A stretch of 64,000 nucleotides of DNA, taken from Siphonobacter curvatus (GTDB lineage: Bacteria; Bacteroidota; Bacteroidia; Cytophagales; Spirosomataceae). The stretch lies in the NCBI RefSeq assembly GCF_002943425.1, contig NZ_PTRA01000001.1, positions 930,001-994,000 of the forward strand, written 5' to 3'. A program made the translations under genes and the position numbers. Under the pieces are notes generated by a model that saw only the letters and a program-made list of their open reading frames with translations, made no database searches and was not told the DNA's origin. How positions within the stretch are numbered: position 1 is the stretch's first letter; each line of letters opens with the position of its first letter. This document shows positions 9,601-17,902 of this stretch, piece by piece.

Positions 9601-9797
9601 CCGGGGCCGGAGCTTTAGGAAACCGTTCCATTGGTACGGGAGCCGTCGGCGGGATGTTGATTGGTACCCTGTTTGGGGTCTTCGTGATTCCGGTTCTGTT
9701 CATCATCTTCCAGTCTTTGCAGGAACGCATCAGTGGAACGCCGGATCAGCTGAAAACGGAGGAAAAATCACACGCCGACCTGATGGCCGGAAACTAA
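6639..9797 (+). CDS. RND multidrug efflux pump, HAE-1 family (AcrB/MexB-like)
   Basis: A 1052-residue inner-membrane proton-driven transporter of full family length. It starts MLRKFIERPVLSTVISIIIV. The proton-relay acidic pair in TM4 is D405/D406 (GIVVDDAIVVVEAV), and the TM10 lysine is K936 (LLAKNAILIVEYA). Two large periplasmic loops and twelve predicted membrane helices follow the usual duplicated plan, for example FILCLVFVYFLLSAQYESYILPLAV in the second half. It works with the adaptor upstream (66-nt gap) and the outer-membrane factor downstream. The substrate cannot be read from sequence; hydrophobic drugs, detergents or metabolites are typical of HAE-1 pumps. Confidence 0.95.
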   Translation: MLRKFIERPVLSTVISIIIVMLGVLGLITLPVSQYPEIAPPTVQVQATYTGANASVVLSSVIVPLEEQINGVEDMMYMTSTAANDGTATITIFFKLGTNPDLAAVNVQNRVSRATSLLPQEVTRSGVITSKRQSSNVLIFTLYSKNKAYDATFLQNYANINIVPQLKRVTGVGDASAFGLRDYAMRIWLKPDVMATYGLIPDDVSAALAEQNVEAAPGQFGESSDQSFQYVIKYPGRLKDPGQFENMIIRSTPGGQVLRLRDIARVELGAQSYASISTSQGYPSVALAVNQTAGSNAQEVIENSLKVIKEAEKSFPSGVHYAELLNANNFLDASIEKVIHTLIEAFILVFIVVFIFLQDFRSTLIPAIAVPVAIVGTFFFLNLFGFTINLLTLFALVLAIGIVVDDAIVVVEAVHAKLDEGYQSARKASIDAMSEISGAIISITLVMAAVFVPVSFIGGSTGVFYKQFGLTLAISIILSAINALTLSPALCALLLKPHDKEHHKKGFMQRFYTAFNTGFDAVTEKYKRSVTFLSAKKWIALGSIAVFAGIFVWLLRSTPSGFVPNEDQGTIFANITLPPASSVERTTAIGDEVDRIAREMPAVRFTTRLAGRSIISGNGSSYGMVIIGLKDWKERPDKDNNAVIRDLFAKTAHIRGAEIVFFSPPTIQGFGTSNGFELQLQDRAGGTIEKLFQVEKDFMAALLKRPEIQFATTTFNPTFPQYQVNVNVARTKEAGLTVNAVLSALQGYFGGVYASNFNQFGKQYRVMIQADPAYRASPQNLNSVYIRNTSGTMAPISEFVTMERVYGPETITRFNLFTSVSITGTPKPGYSSGDAIKAIQEVAATTLPQGYGYEFSGMTREELTSGGQTIYIFILCLVFVYFLLSAQYESYILPLAVLLSLPVGLAGTFIFANLFDINNNIYLQITLIMLIGLLAKNAILIVEYAVERRRHGMSIVQAAVDGAQARLRPILMTSFAFILGLVPLAVSTGAGALGNRSIGTGAVGGMLIGTLFGVFVIPVLFIIFQSLQERISGTPDQLKTEEKSHADLMAGN

Positions 9798-9865
9798 TAC
9801 AAATGGTACGGAAGGAGGAGTGTTGGATGAACCCTTCCGTGCCCTTACCATTGACCAGTAAATTT

Positions 9866-11257
9866 ATGAATCGAAAACTTTTGTGGCAGGCGTTCGCAGT
9901 GCTGATACTGCTGCAAGTGCTTGCCGCCTGTCGAATAACAAAACCCTACGAAGGTCCGAAGGGAAAGACGGAGGGCTTGTACCGGGATCAGGCCGAGACG
10001 GATACCGCAACGCTGGCGGATATGCCCTGGCGGAACATGTTTTCCGATACGACTCTGCAGGCATTGATTCAGGAAGGGCTGAACAATAACCTGGATTTGA
10101 AGGCCGCCCTGACGCGAATCGAAGTGGCTGAGGCCAACCTGTACCAGAGCCGGATGGCCTTTTTCCCAAACGTAACGGGTAATGGAACAGGAGTAACGGC
10201 TAAAGTGCCTCAGGTACCGAGTGCCGCAACGGGTTTTGCCAGACAACAATTCCAGTTGTACGTGAATGCCAGTTGGGAAGCTGACATCTGGGGTCGTCTG
10301 CGGAGTACCCGAAAGGCCAATCTGGCTCAGGTACTGCGGAGCGAAGCTACGCGTCGGGCTATTCAAACCCAGCTCATTTCTGATATTGCCAACAGTTACT
10401 ACTCCCTGCTGGCTCTGGATGCTCAGTTAGCCATTACGCAGAAAAACGTGGAGATCTGGCAGCAGAACGTAGAGACTATGCAGGCCTTGAAGGAAGCCGC
10501 CGTAGTAACCGGAGCCGCCGTCGTACAAAGCGAAGCGAGTCAGTACGCGGCCGAAGTAACGATCCCCTCGCTGAAACAAACGGTTCGGGAAACGGAAAAC
10601 GCTTTGAGCGTATTGCTGGGTCGTGCACCTGGTGCAATCAAGCGTACCACGTTGCAGGAGCAACAGACCATGGAGAGCTTACAGGTGGGCGTACCGGCTC
10701 AGTTACTCAGCAATCGTCCGGATGTGCAGGAAGCCGAGCTATCCTACCGAAGCACCTTTGAACTGACTAACGCAGCCCGAACGTATTTTTACCCCTCACT
10801 TACGCTAACGGGTAATGGCGGTCTTTCTGCTCTTTCGTTAGGAAATCTGTTTTCGACGGCTTCCATGTTTGGCAACCTGGCGGCGGGTATTGCTCAGCCG
10901 ATCTTCGCCAGGGGTGCTAACGTGGCTCGCTTACGAATCGCCAAAGCCGATCAGGAGCAGGCTTTACTAAGCTTTCAGCAGACGCTGTTGACGGCAGGAC
11001 AGGAAGTTTCAAATGCTTTGTTTGCGTACCAGACCGCTACGGAACGAGCCATGATTCGCGGACGTCAGCTTAATGCTCTGAACCGTTCCGTTGATTACAC
11101 GAAAGAATTATTGAAATACAGTTCAGCGAACTATACCGAAGTACTCGTAGCTCAGCAAAGCTTACTTTCTGCCGAGCTAAACAGCGTTTCTGACCGATTG
11201 CAGCAGTTGCAGTCAGTCGTAAACTTGTACCGGGCTTTAGGCGGGGGCTGGCAGTAA
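9866..11257 (+). CDS. Outer-membrane efflux channel lipoprotein (TolC/OprM family)
   Basis: A 463-residue outer-membrane factor that completes the tripartite RND pump. The chosen ATG gives an ideal lipoprotein signal (MNRKLLWQAFAVLILLQVLAAC). An ATG 13 codons earlier sits 8 nt after an AGGAGG but would add a non-signal extension. Bacteroidota rarely rely on Shine-Dalgarno pairing, so the later start is preferred. Two repeated OEP helical domains are visible (LDLKAALTRIEVAEANLYQ and later LRIAKADQEQALLSFQQTL), with the conserved LLSNRPDVQEAEL segment between them. It is separated from the pump gene by about 70 nt and followed by a strong terminator. Confidence 0.92.
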   Translation: MNRKLLWQAFAVLILLQVLAACRITKPYEGPKGKTEGLYRDQAETDTATLADMPWRNMFSDTTLQALIQEGLNNNLDLKAALTRIEVAEANLYQSRMAFFPNVTGNGTGVTAKVPQVPSAATGFARQQFQLYVNASWEADIWGRLRSTRKANLAQVLRSEATRRAIQTQLISDIANSYYSLLALDAQLAITQKNVEIWQQNVETMQALKEAAVVTGAAVVQSEASQYAAEVTIPSLKQTVRETENALSVLLGRAPGAIKRTTLQEQQTMESLQVGVPAQLLSNRPDVQEAELSYRSTFELTNAARTYFYPSLTLTGNGGLSALSLGNLFSTASMFGNLAAGIAQPIFARGANVARLRIAKADQEQALLSFQQTLLTAGQEVSNALFAYQTATERAMIRGRQLNALNRSVDYTKELLKYSSANYTEVLVAQQSLLSAELNSVSDRLQQLQSVVNLYRALGGGWQ

Positions 11258-11271
11258 AGGATATACAGATT

Positions 11272-11317
11272 AAAAACGAACAAGGTCCAGCAAAACTACC
11301 GGACCTTGTTCGTTTTT
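11272..11317 (+). terminator. Terminator of the RND efflux operon
   Basis: A perfect 17-bp stem (AAAAACGAACAAGGTCC and its complement) with a 12-nt loop ends in TTTTT, directly after the outer-membrane channel gene. Confidence 0.85.
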
Positions 11318-11483
11318 GGACGAAAAGTACTTTGATTCGTTCAGGAGCTGAAATATGCTTAAGGTAGCAATGTTGTATTTGGATGACGATGATTTGAGGT
11401 ATATCTGCTTGTTTATTTACAGGGAATTAGGAAGAGTTGGAATGAGCGAAAGGTTTTGCAAGCCTTCAGGGGCACTTGGCCCA

Positions 11484-11710
11484 CCCGGTAGGCATAGCCT
11501 ACCAACTTTTACGTCCGTAGCGGATGCTACAAACAACGCGTCCTGCCTACTTTACTGGATTGCTGTAAATAAACTCGAAATGGAAGGTGGCCGTTTCTAA
11601 CTGCCAAATGGCGGGTACAAGTTTGGAAACTTACACCAGTAGCCCCTCTTCAACCGAACACTCCAACCCCGAAAGGGTTCAACGTGCATAACCTCGTATG
11701 GAATACGGGG
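11484..11710 (+). repeat. Dispersed modular palindromic repeat, copy A
   Basis: Non-coding sequence made of three recognisable modules. One is a GGTAGGC-ATA-GCCTACC hairpin. The second is GTCCGTAGCGGATGCTAC. About 100 nt later comes a longer module containing ACCAGT, CCAACCCCGAAAGGGTT, CGTGCATAACC and ATACGGGG. All three recur in reverse orientation, in a different order, in copy B near 60.8 kb. An 81-codon open frame crossing this region has no gene-like features and is not called. The remainder of this 470-nt gap holds only the efflux operon terminator. Confidence 0.7.
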
Positions 11711-11727
11711 CAAACTGAAAACTAGAC

Positions 11728-12480
11728 TTACCTTCCCAGCCACACCTTAAAGTCTGTAATCCGATCACCGCTGACGAACACTTCGGCTCTTGGTTCCGGA
11801 TCCAGGTCTACTTTCAGTTTTCCAGCGGAGTACGTATGAATCGTTTCGATAGCCGGGAAGGCCACCAGAAACTGCCGGTTCACCCGGAAAAAGCGTTTCG
11901 GATCCGTTACTTGATTCAGCTTATCCAGACTGTATTCCACGGGTAATTTCTGACCATCCTGCGTAACCAGAAAAGTACTTTTATCCTCCGAAAAAAAGTA
12001 CGCAATATCGGCCGTTTCAACACTCCGGATTTTAGTACCGATGGAAATCATGAAGCGACTTTTGTACTCCGTTTCCTGCGGTTTTTGAATCAGCTGAAGA
12101 ATATTTTTCAGATCCGGCAGGGGCTGACGCAAGGACTTGAATTTATCCAGAGCTGCCGTTAATTCTTCGTAATCAATCGGTTTTAGTAAATAATCGACGC
12201 TATTTACCTTAAACGCCCGAATCGTATATTCGTCGTAAGCGGTGGTGAAAATTACCGGAACTGTCAGCGAAATCTGATCGAAAATGGCAAAGGCCAGTCC
12301 GTCTTCCAGGTGGATATCCATGAAAGCTAGGTCGGGAACGGGATGTTCCTGAAACCATTCGACGGCCTCGGATACGGAAGGCAGTTTCGTTAGCACCTGA
12401 ATCGAAGCGTCGTATTTACGCAGTAGATTTTCCAGCCGTTCGGCGGTCAGGTATTCGTCTTCAATGATGACTACGTTCAT
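11728..12480 (-). CDS. LytTR-family response regulator (LytR/AlgR type)
   Basis: A 250-residue response regulator. The receiver domain at 1-115 has acidic residues E7/D8, phosphoacceptor D55 (LAFMDIHLEDG) and K100 (VDYLLKPIDYEEL). A LytTR DNA-binding domain occupies about 144-250 (FRVNRQFLVAFPAIETIHTY, then FVSGDRITDFKVWL). LytTR domains bind pairs of imperfect direct repeats about two helical turns apart. The start codon overlaps the kinase stop codon (ATGA), so the pair is translationally coupled. Repeats of that spacing occur upstream of the kinase gene and again upstream of the TonB receptor. Confidence 0.94.
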   Translation of the reverse strand: MNVVIIEDEYLTAERLENLLRKYDASIQVLTKLPSVSEAVEWFQEHPVPDLAFMDIHLEDGLAFAIFDQISLTVPVIFTTAYDEYTIRAFKVNSVDYLLKPIDYEELTAALDKFKSLRQPLPDLKNILQLIQKPQETEYKSRFMISIGTKIRSVETADIAYFFSEDKSTFLVTQDGQKLPVEYSLDKLNQVTDPKRFFRVNRQFLVAFPAIETIHTYSAGKLKVDLDPEPRAEVFVSGDRITDFKVWLGR

Positions 12481-13580
12481 ACCAGCAAAGGAATTTTAAC
12501 AACAAAGGCGTCCTGTTCCGGACCGTACCACACCGGACGTTCGGTGAGCAGGCTGTACCGGGCCGTAATATTTTTCAAACCTACCCCCGTAGATACTTCG
12601 GGTTGCAGGCGGGGCTTAAGGCCATTTTCGACGATTAAAGTTTCGTCTTGCGTATAGATGTGTACACTTAGCGGTTCCTTACTCGACATACGGGTATGCT
12701 TTACGGCGTTTTCGACCAGCAATTGTAACGTCAGCGGAGCAATTTTATACCTCTGTTGCGTGGCTTCCGGTACGTCAATCTGTACCTCGAATTTTTCCCG
12801 AAACCGAATCCCCAGCAAGAACGCGTACGACTGGATAAACTCAATTTCCGTTTTCAGCGATACCAGATCATTGTCTTTCTGTTCGAGAATATAGCGATAC
12901 GATTTGGAAAGCTGAGCAATGAATTTTTCGGAGAGATTCGCATCCACGTGCACTACCGAAGAAAGAATACTCAGACTATTGAACAGAAAATGCGGATTGA
13001 CCTGATTCTTCAAGGCCGCAAACTGAGCCTGTACATTCTCTTTTTCAAGTCGTTCGGAGCGAATCTGAATTTCCTGCACGCGTTGCGTTGCCCGTATGGC
13101 CGCCATCAGGTAGAAAGCCGCGAGCATAATCATGATGGAAAAGCCATTATTGGCCCGGCTGACGTAGCCCCATACTTCCTGCGACCGTTTAGGGGGCTGC
13201 ATATGCTGCGGAGGAAATAGCCAGAACCGAAAATCCATATAAAGACCAATGCATTTGTGCAGGGTCCAGTTGAAGACGACGGCCAGTACGAGTGAAGCCA
13301 GTAGGGCAACTAACTGAGCAGGGAATCTAAATTCGAGCAGGTAATTTTCACCGAAATACTGAAAAATTTTCTGCTGAATCCCGTCCGCCACCCGTAGCCA
13401 GATCACAAAAAGCCCGAAGGAGATCAGGCACAGCGGGATGGCAAAATTTGACAATCGCAGCAGTCCTTCCCAGCTACGGATTGGATCAGGAACGATGGCA
13501 TACAGCACGGTCATCGAGTAGATGAACGCGAGCGTCAGGGATAACTGCCACCGTTGCCGGGAAGTCAAACTATTGGCCAT
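12477..13580 (-). CDS. LytS-type sensor histidine kinase (His_kinase family)
   Basis: A 367-residue kinase that partners the LytTR regulator downstream. Four predicted membrane helices fill the first 175 residues. A coiled linker (RVQEIQIRSERLEKENVQAQFAALKNQ) leads to the His_kinase motif NPHFLFNSLSILSSVVH, whose histidine is the phosphoacceptor. A HATPase domain follows with LLVENAVKHTRMS and GVGLKNITARY. The chosen start MANSLTSRQRW is the ATG next to the helices; one 16 codons earlier is possible but adds an unconvincing sequence. No dedicated sensor domain is visible, so sensing is probably through the membrane part. Confidence 0.92.
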   Translation of the reverse strand: MANSLTSRQRWQLSLTLAFIYSMTVLYAIVPDPIRSWEGLLRLSNFAIPLCLISFGLFVIWLRVADGIQQKIFQYFGENYLLEFRFPAQLVALLASLVLAVVFNWTLHKCIGLYMDFRFWLFPPQHMQPPKRSQEVWGYVSRANNGFSIMIMLAAFYLMAAIRATQRVQEIQIRSERLEKENVQAQFAALKNQVNPHFLFNSLSILSSVVHVDANLSEKFIAQLSKSYRYILEQKDNDLVSLKTEIEFIQSYAFLLGIRFREKFEVQIDVPEATQQRYKIAPLTLQLLVENAVKHTRMSSKEPLSVHIYTQDETLIVENGLKPRLQPEVSTGVGLKNITARYSLLTERPVWYGPEQDAFVVKIPLLV

Positions 13581-13663
13581 ACAGGTTAGGGTAGAAAAGG
13601 GGCTTGGTTTGTACCAAGTCTGACACAAAAGTCAGTTTCCAAACTGGGATTTGAAAATCAATG

Positions 13664-13713
13664 CGGACGAATGCCGAATCGGGGCCGACGAATCGGGGAA
13701 AAGCCCGACGAAA
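13664..13713 (-). promoter_or_regulatory. Candidate LytTR operator: three GACGAA(T/A) direct repeats
   Basis: GACGAAT, GACGAAT and GACGAAA begin 21 and then 20 bp apart, interleaved with a doubled CGAATCGGGG. They lie 86-133 bp upstream of the LytS-type kinase start codon, where an autoregulatory site would be expected. The first repeat lies in CGGACGAATGCC, which also occurs upstream of the TonB receptor. Confidence 0.55.
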
Positions 13714-13728
13714 GCCAAGGATGGACAG

Positions 13729-13759
13729 AAAAAAATCCCTGACGGATGAGGTCAGGGAT
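13729..13759 (-). terminator. Terminator of the DoxX gene
   Basis: A 9-bp stem (ATCCCTGAC / GTCAGGGAT) with a 7-nt loop is followed on the minus strand by seven T residues. It separates DoxX from the two-component operon. Confidence 0.8.
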
Positions 13760-13827
13760 GGAGAAGTGCAAAGCGGCTTGCTGTAACAAAATTCTCGTCG
13801 AAACTGAAAATTCCGTTAGCTATTAAC

Positions 13828-14241
13828 TTAAATCTTTTTATTCAGCACCTTATCCAGGCTATAGTCGCCAGGGCCCAGAATCAGAATGGTTACATAAGCA
13901 ACCAGATAATGCGTAGCCAGTTCGGCTTCCCCGAAAATCTCCCCGCCGTGGGCTAAAAATGCCGCTACGAGCATCGTAATGATCAGCGGAATAGTAGCTA
14001 CCCGGGTAAATAAGCCCAAAACTAATAGGATAGAGCAGAAAAATTCGGCAAAAATGGCCAGTGCCATCGAGGTAGGGCTACCGAGGCCGAACAGACTCAT
14101 GAATTCGTTCTTCTTTTCAGCGTAGTTGCTCAGCTTCTGATACCCGTGCGGCAGCATCAGTAAACCAGTGCCTACCCGTAAAACGAGCGTGGCCCAGTTA
14201 ATGGAAGAAAGCGTGTACGAGATAGAAAATAATTTTCGCAT
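13828..14241 (-). CDS. DoxX family membrane protein
   Basis: A 137-residue protein with four hydrophobic helices and the DoxX signature LVLRVGTGLLMLPHGYQKL near residue 20, followed by SMALAIFAEFFCSILLVLGLFTRVATIPLI. DoxX-type proteins are small integral membrane proteins linked to quinone, oxidative or sulfur metabolism, but no specific reaction can be assigned. The gene is monocistronic, with its own terminator, and divergent from the SusC/SusD pair. Confidence 0.88.
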   Translation of the reverse strand: MRKLFSISYTLSSINWATLVLRVGTGLLMLPHGYQKLSNYAEKKNEFMSLFGLGSPTSMALAIFAEFFCSILLVLGLFTRVATIPLIITMLVAAFLAHGGEIFGEAELATHYLVAYVTILILGPGDYSLDKVLNKKI

Positions 14242-14703
14242 GTCAGATCAGTTTGGTTGAATGAAAGAGGGGTTCGGCTAGTTAACCAATCGATTAGGTA
14301 TTTGTTCAGGTCATCCAGACAAGTCCTAGTCCTAAAATCATAAAGCTAATATACAGCCTGATCTTCTAAATGAGTTAAAAAATAGTACTCAACTCCAGGA
14401 GATAAATAATCAGTTGCTGATTATCAGTATAGTAGTGGATTGAATGTTGATTCGTACCATAATTGATTTGTAATTTTTTAAGAAAGGCTTGTTTTCTTAG
14501 TTTTAGTATTTTTACTTTGTCTATAGAAATGGTAGTTTATTGTAAATGGTCATGAAAAAAGATTTATTCTCTCTCTTCTCTTGTTGTCTTTTTCACGGTT
14601 CCTAGTGGCTTGGTGTATGGCCATCTCAGGCGTTCTGCGGGTTTCTGAAGGCTCGGCAGGAATAGCATTTCCCTAACTCCTTTATTTTAATTACATCTAC
14701 TTT
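14242..14703 (+). other. Long AT-rich intergenic leader upstream of susC-like gene
   Basis: This 462-nt gap lies between divergent DoxX and the SusC-like gene. It is AT-rich. The best promoter-like element is TTTTTACTTTG, near the TAnnTTTG -7 consensus but one base short, around 14510-14520. A 19-codon micro-ORF (starting ATGGTCATGAAAAAAG around 14545 and ending TAG) follows it. I see no clear operator or riboswitch. Confidence 0.4.
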
Positions 14704-17700
14704 ATGCAACTACTTTTAAAAGTTCTGTTGCCGGTACTTCTATGGGTACAGGTGCAGGCCGCTCTGGCTCAGCAGGTGACGGGTGTGGTTCGTTCCACGG
14801 CCGATCAGCAACCGCTGGCGGGCGTTACGGTGCAGATCAAAGGCACCACCCGAGGAACCGTAACGAATGCGGAAGGTACCTATACTGTCACGGCTCAGCC
14901 CGGTGAAACGCTTCGTTTTTCATTCATTGGTTATAAAGCCGAAGAACTGGCGGTGCCCGAAACTGGCGTATTGAATGTTAATCTGAATAATGAAGAATCT
15001 GCATTACAGGAAGTCGTAGTAACGGCTTTGGGTATTGCCAAAGAGAAAAAGTCGCTGGGCTATTCGGTGCAGGAATTGAAAAGTACGGAAATCTCACAGG
15101 CTCGCGAAACGAACCTGGTCAATGCCTTATCGGGTAAAATTGCCGGGGTAAACATCACGAATAGCCAGGGGAATATGGGTTCTTCCCGGATCGTCATTCG
15201 CGGGGAGACCTCTATTGCGGGAAATAACCAGCCGCTGTTTGTCGTCGATGGAATTCCCGTTGATAACTCGCAGTTTGGAAGTACGGGTACCAACCGGGAT
15301 TATCCCAACGCCATTGCCGACATCAACCCCGATAACATCGAAACCATTAGCGTACTGAAAGGCCCCAATGCGGCGGCTCTGTACGGATCGCGGGCAGCGA
15401 ATGGAGTAATCCTGATCAAAACAAAAGGGGGCAAAGGGAACAAGGGTTTAGGGGTAACGCTCAATGCGGCTCATACCTTTGAAAACCTGCTGGTACTGCC
15501 TGATTACCAAAACGTATATGGACAAGGGACAGGGGGACTGTTCTCGTATAAAGACGGAAAAGGCGGTGGGCTGAACGACGGTACCGACGAAAGCTGGGGC
15601 CCGAAAATGGATGGTCGGCTGTTACCGCAATTCTTTTCTAAAGGTGAAGCCGTGCCTTTTGTACCGCACCCCGACAACGTGAAGAACTTCTTCAAAACGG
15701 GTCATACCAACAACATTGGTGTGTCGATTGCGGGTTCGGATGCAAAATTCGATTACCGTTTCTCGTTCAACAATACGCGTCAGACGGGCGTAGTGCCCAA
15801 TACGGATATTACGAAAAACAACTTTTCGGTAAACGGTACGTACCACCTCAACGACCGACTGACGATTAATACGAGTGCCAACTTCATTCGTTCGGAGTCG
15901 GATAACCTCTCGGCTCTGGGTGGCCGGGGGTCGAGTGTGATGCTGCAATTCCTGTGGTTTGGCCGTCAGGTCGATACGGGTTTACTGCGGGATTACCGGG
16001 CCAATGGTGAGAATGATTTCAACTGGAACCACAGTTACTACAGCAACCCCTATTTATTGCTGTACGAAAATACGAACGCCCAGCGGCGGGATCGTTTCAT
16101 TGGTAACGTGAATCTTAATTATAAAATCAACGACTGGCTGTCGGCGATGGTCCGGACCGGTAACGACTTTTATACCGACCGACGCAAGTCGAAAATTTCC
16201 TACGGAACGAATGGTACGCCTTTCGGTTCGTACGCGGAAGATGCCTACGTAGTCAACGAAAACAACACGGATTTTGCTCTGAATTTCAACCGCAAGCTCA
16301 GCGATGATTTTGATCTGGAAGGACTCGTCGGAGGAAACATTCGCAGTAACTTCTTCGAGCAAAACTACCAGCAGGCTCCGCGTCTGGCCGTAGCCGGATT
16401 GTACACGCTCAACAACTCCCGCGATCCGCTGGTATCGAACAACGTATTCAAACGTCGGCGGGTGTACAGTGCCTACGCATCGGCTCAGCTGGGTTTCCGG
16501 AATTATGCATTCCTGAACCTGACGGCTCGTAACGACTGGTCATCGACCCTGCCTCCCGGTAGTAATTCGTACTTCTATCCTTCGGTGAATGCCAGTGTGG
16601 TCCTGACGGATGCTTTCAACATTCGTACCAACTGGCTCTCGTTTGCCAAGATTCGGGGGGGCTGGGCTGAAGTAGGAAACGATACGGACCCGTACCAGTT
16701 GACGAACACGTATCCGTTCAACCAGCCCTTTGGTAGTAATCCTTTGCTGACGGTTTCGGACGTATTATTGAATCGAAACCTGAAGCCGGAAATTACGCAG
16801 TCGAGTGAAATTGGTTTAGAACTGGCTTTGTTCAAGAGTCGCGTTCGGGCGGATTTCAGCTATTACAACTCCGACAGTTATAACCAGATTCTGCGGGCCG
16901 ACGTGAGTCCGACGACGGGCTACAAGCAAAAGCTCCTCAACGCCGGGCACATCAATAACCACGGTTTTGAGGCTCAGTTGAGTGGTACGCCCGTACAGAC
17001 CTCGGGTGGTTTCAAATGGAACGTCATCGTGAACTTCTCGCGGAACATCAGCAAAGTCGTTTCACTGGACGATCAGGGTTTACTGAATCAGTATATTCTC
17101 GGCAGCAATGGTACCACGCAGGTACTGGCGGGGGTAGGTCAACGGTACGGAGCCTTGTACGGATCGGCTTTTCAACGCGATGCCAGTGGTAATGTAGTGG
17201 TAGGAGCGAACGGCTTCCCGCTGAAAAATGCCAACCTGCAAACGCTGGGCTATTATACGCCGAAATGGATTGGTGGGATTACCAACGCCTTCAGCTATAA
17301 GGGCTGGAACCTGAGCGTTCTGATCGATACCAAGCAGGGTGGACAGATCTATTCGGCGACCAACGCTACTGGACGCTACACGGGTGTACTGGAATCGACG
17401 CTACCGGGCCGCGATGCAGAACACGGCGGACTGTCGTACTACTACGCCGGAAATAACACGTCATCCACGCCCGTACAGGTTGCTGGACCTGACGCGAAAG
17501 CTCCCAATGGCGAGCGGATTTATTCCGACGGAATCATTTTCAACGGCGTAACGGCGGATGGTCAGGCAAATAAGACCATCGTCCCCGCCGAACGGTACTA
17601 CAAAAACATTTACAGTAACAGTGCCGGGGTGAACGAGGCCAGCGTATTCGATGCTTCTTTCATCAAACTGCGGGAAGTTCGTCTGAGCTATGCACTGCCC

Positions 17701-17895
17701 CAAAATCTGGTGAAGCGGTTGTCGTTACAGGGGGTAAACATTTCGCTCATTGGCCGGAACCTGGCATTCCTCCAGAAAAAGGCTCCGAACATCGATCCCG
17801 AAACGGCCTTCAATACGGGTAACGGGCAGGGTCTTGAATCCCTGCAACTACCCACCACCCGGAGTTACGGCGTGAATTTAAACATCAGCTTCTAA
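14704..17895 (+). CDS. SusC/RagA-family TonB-dependent outer-membrane transporter
   Basis: A 1063-residue receptor. It has a signal peptide (MQLLLKVLLPVLLWVQVQAALAQ), a carboxypeptidase-regulatory-like domain at about 25-100 (VTGVVRSTADQQPLAGVTVQIKGTTRG), a TonB-box-like EVVVTALGIAK, and a plug with the family hallmarks FVVDGIPVDNSQ and NIETISVLKGPNAAALYGSRAANGVILIKTK (quoted in parts). A long beta-barrel ends in RSYGVNLNISF, with terminal Phe as expected for outer-membrane insertion. SusC proteins import oligosaccharides or peptides held by their SusD partner. The partner follows, but no hydrolase, regulator or SusE-like gene is adjacent, so the substrate is unknown. Confidence 0.94.
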   Translation: MQLLLKVLLPVLLWVQVQAALAQQVTGVVRSTADQQPLAGVTVQIKGTTRGTVTNAEGTYTVTAQPGETLRFSFIGYKAEELAVPETGVLNVNLNNEESALQEVVVTALGIAKEKKSLGYSVQELKSTEISQARETNLVNALSGKIAGVNITNSQGNMGSSRIVIRGETSIAGNNQPLFVVDGIPVDNSQFGSTGTNRDYPNAIADINPDNIETISVLKGPNAAALYGSRAANGVILIKTKGGKGNKGLGVTLNAAHTFENLLVLPDYQNVYGQGTGGLFSYKDGKGGGLNDGTDESWGPKMDGRLLPQFFSKGEAVPFVPHPDNVKNFFKTGHTNNIGVSIAGSDAKFDYRFSFNNTRQTGVVPNTDITKNNFSVNGTYHLNDRLTINTSANFIRSESDNLSALGGRGSSVMLQFLWFGRQVDTGLLRDYRANGENDFNWNHSYYSNPYLLLYENTNAQRRDRFIGNVNLNYKINDWLSAMVRTGNDFYTDRRKSKISYGTNGTPFGSYAEDAYVVNENNTDFALNFNRKLSDDFDLEGLVGGNIRSNFFEQNYQQAPRLAVAGLYTLNNSRDPLVSNNVFKRRRVYSAYASAQLGFRNYAFLNLTARNDWSSTLPPGSNSYFYPSVNASVVLTDAFNIRTNWLSFAKIRGGWAEVGNDTDPYQLTNTYPFNQPFGSNPLLTVSDVLLNRNLKPEITQSSEIGLELALFKSRVRADFSYYNSDSYNQILRADVSPTTGYKQKLLNAGHINNHGFEAQLSGTPVQTSGGFKWNVIVNFSRNISKVVSLDDQGLLNQYILGSNGTTQVLAGVGQRYGALYGSAFQRDASGNVVVGANGFPLKNANLQTLGYYTPKWIGGITNAFSYKGWNLSVLIDTKQGGQIYSATNATGRYTGVLESTLPGRDAEHGGLSYYYAGNNTSSTPVQVAGPDAKAPNGERIYSDGIIFNGVTADGQANKTIVPAERYYKNIYSNSAGVNEASVFDASFIKLREVRLSYALPQNLVKRLSLQGVNISLIGRNLAFLQKKAPNIDPETAFNTGNGQGLESLQLPTTRSYGVNLNISF

Positions 17896-17902
17896 TCAGT
17901 TT

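Noticed and set aside
11355-11600. 81-codon plus-strand frame after the RND operon
   Set aside because: It runs through the palindromic repeat modules, has no domain, and its composition follows the repeat.
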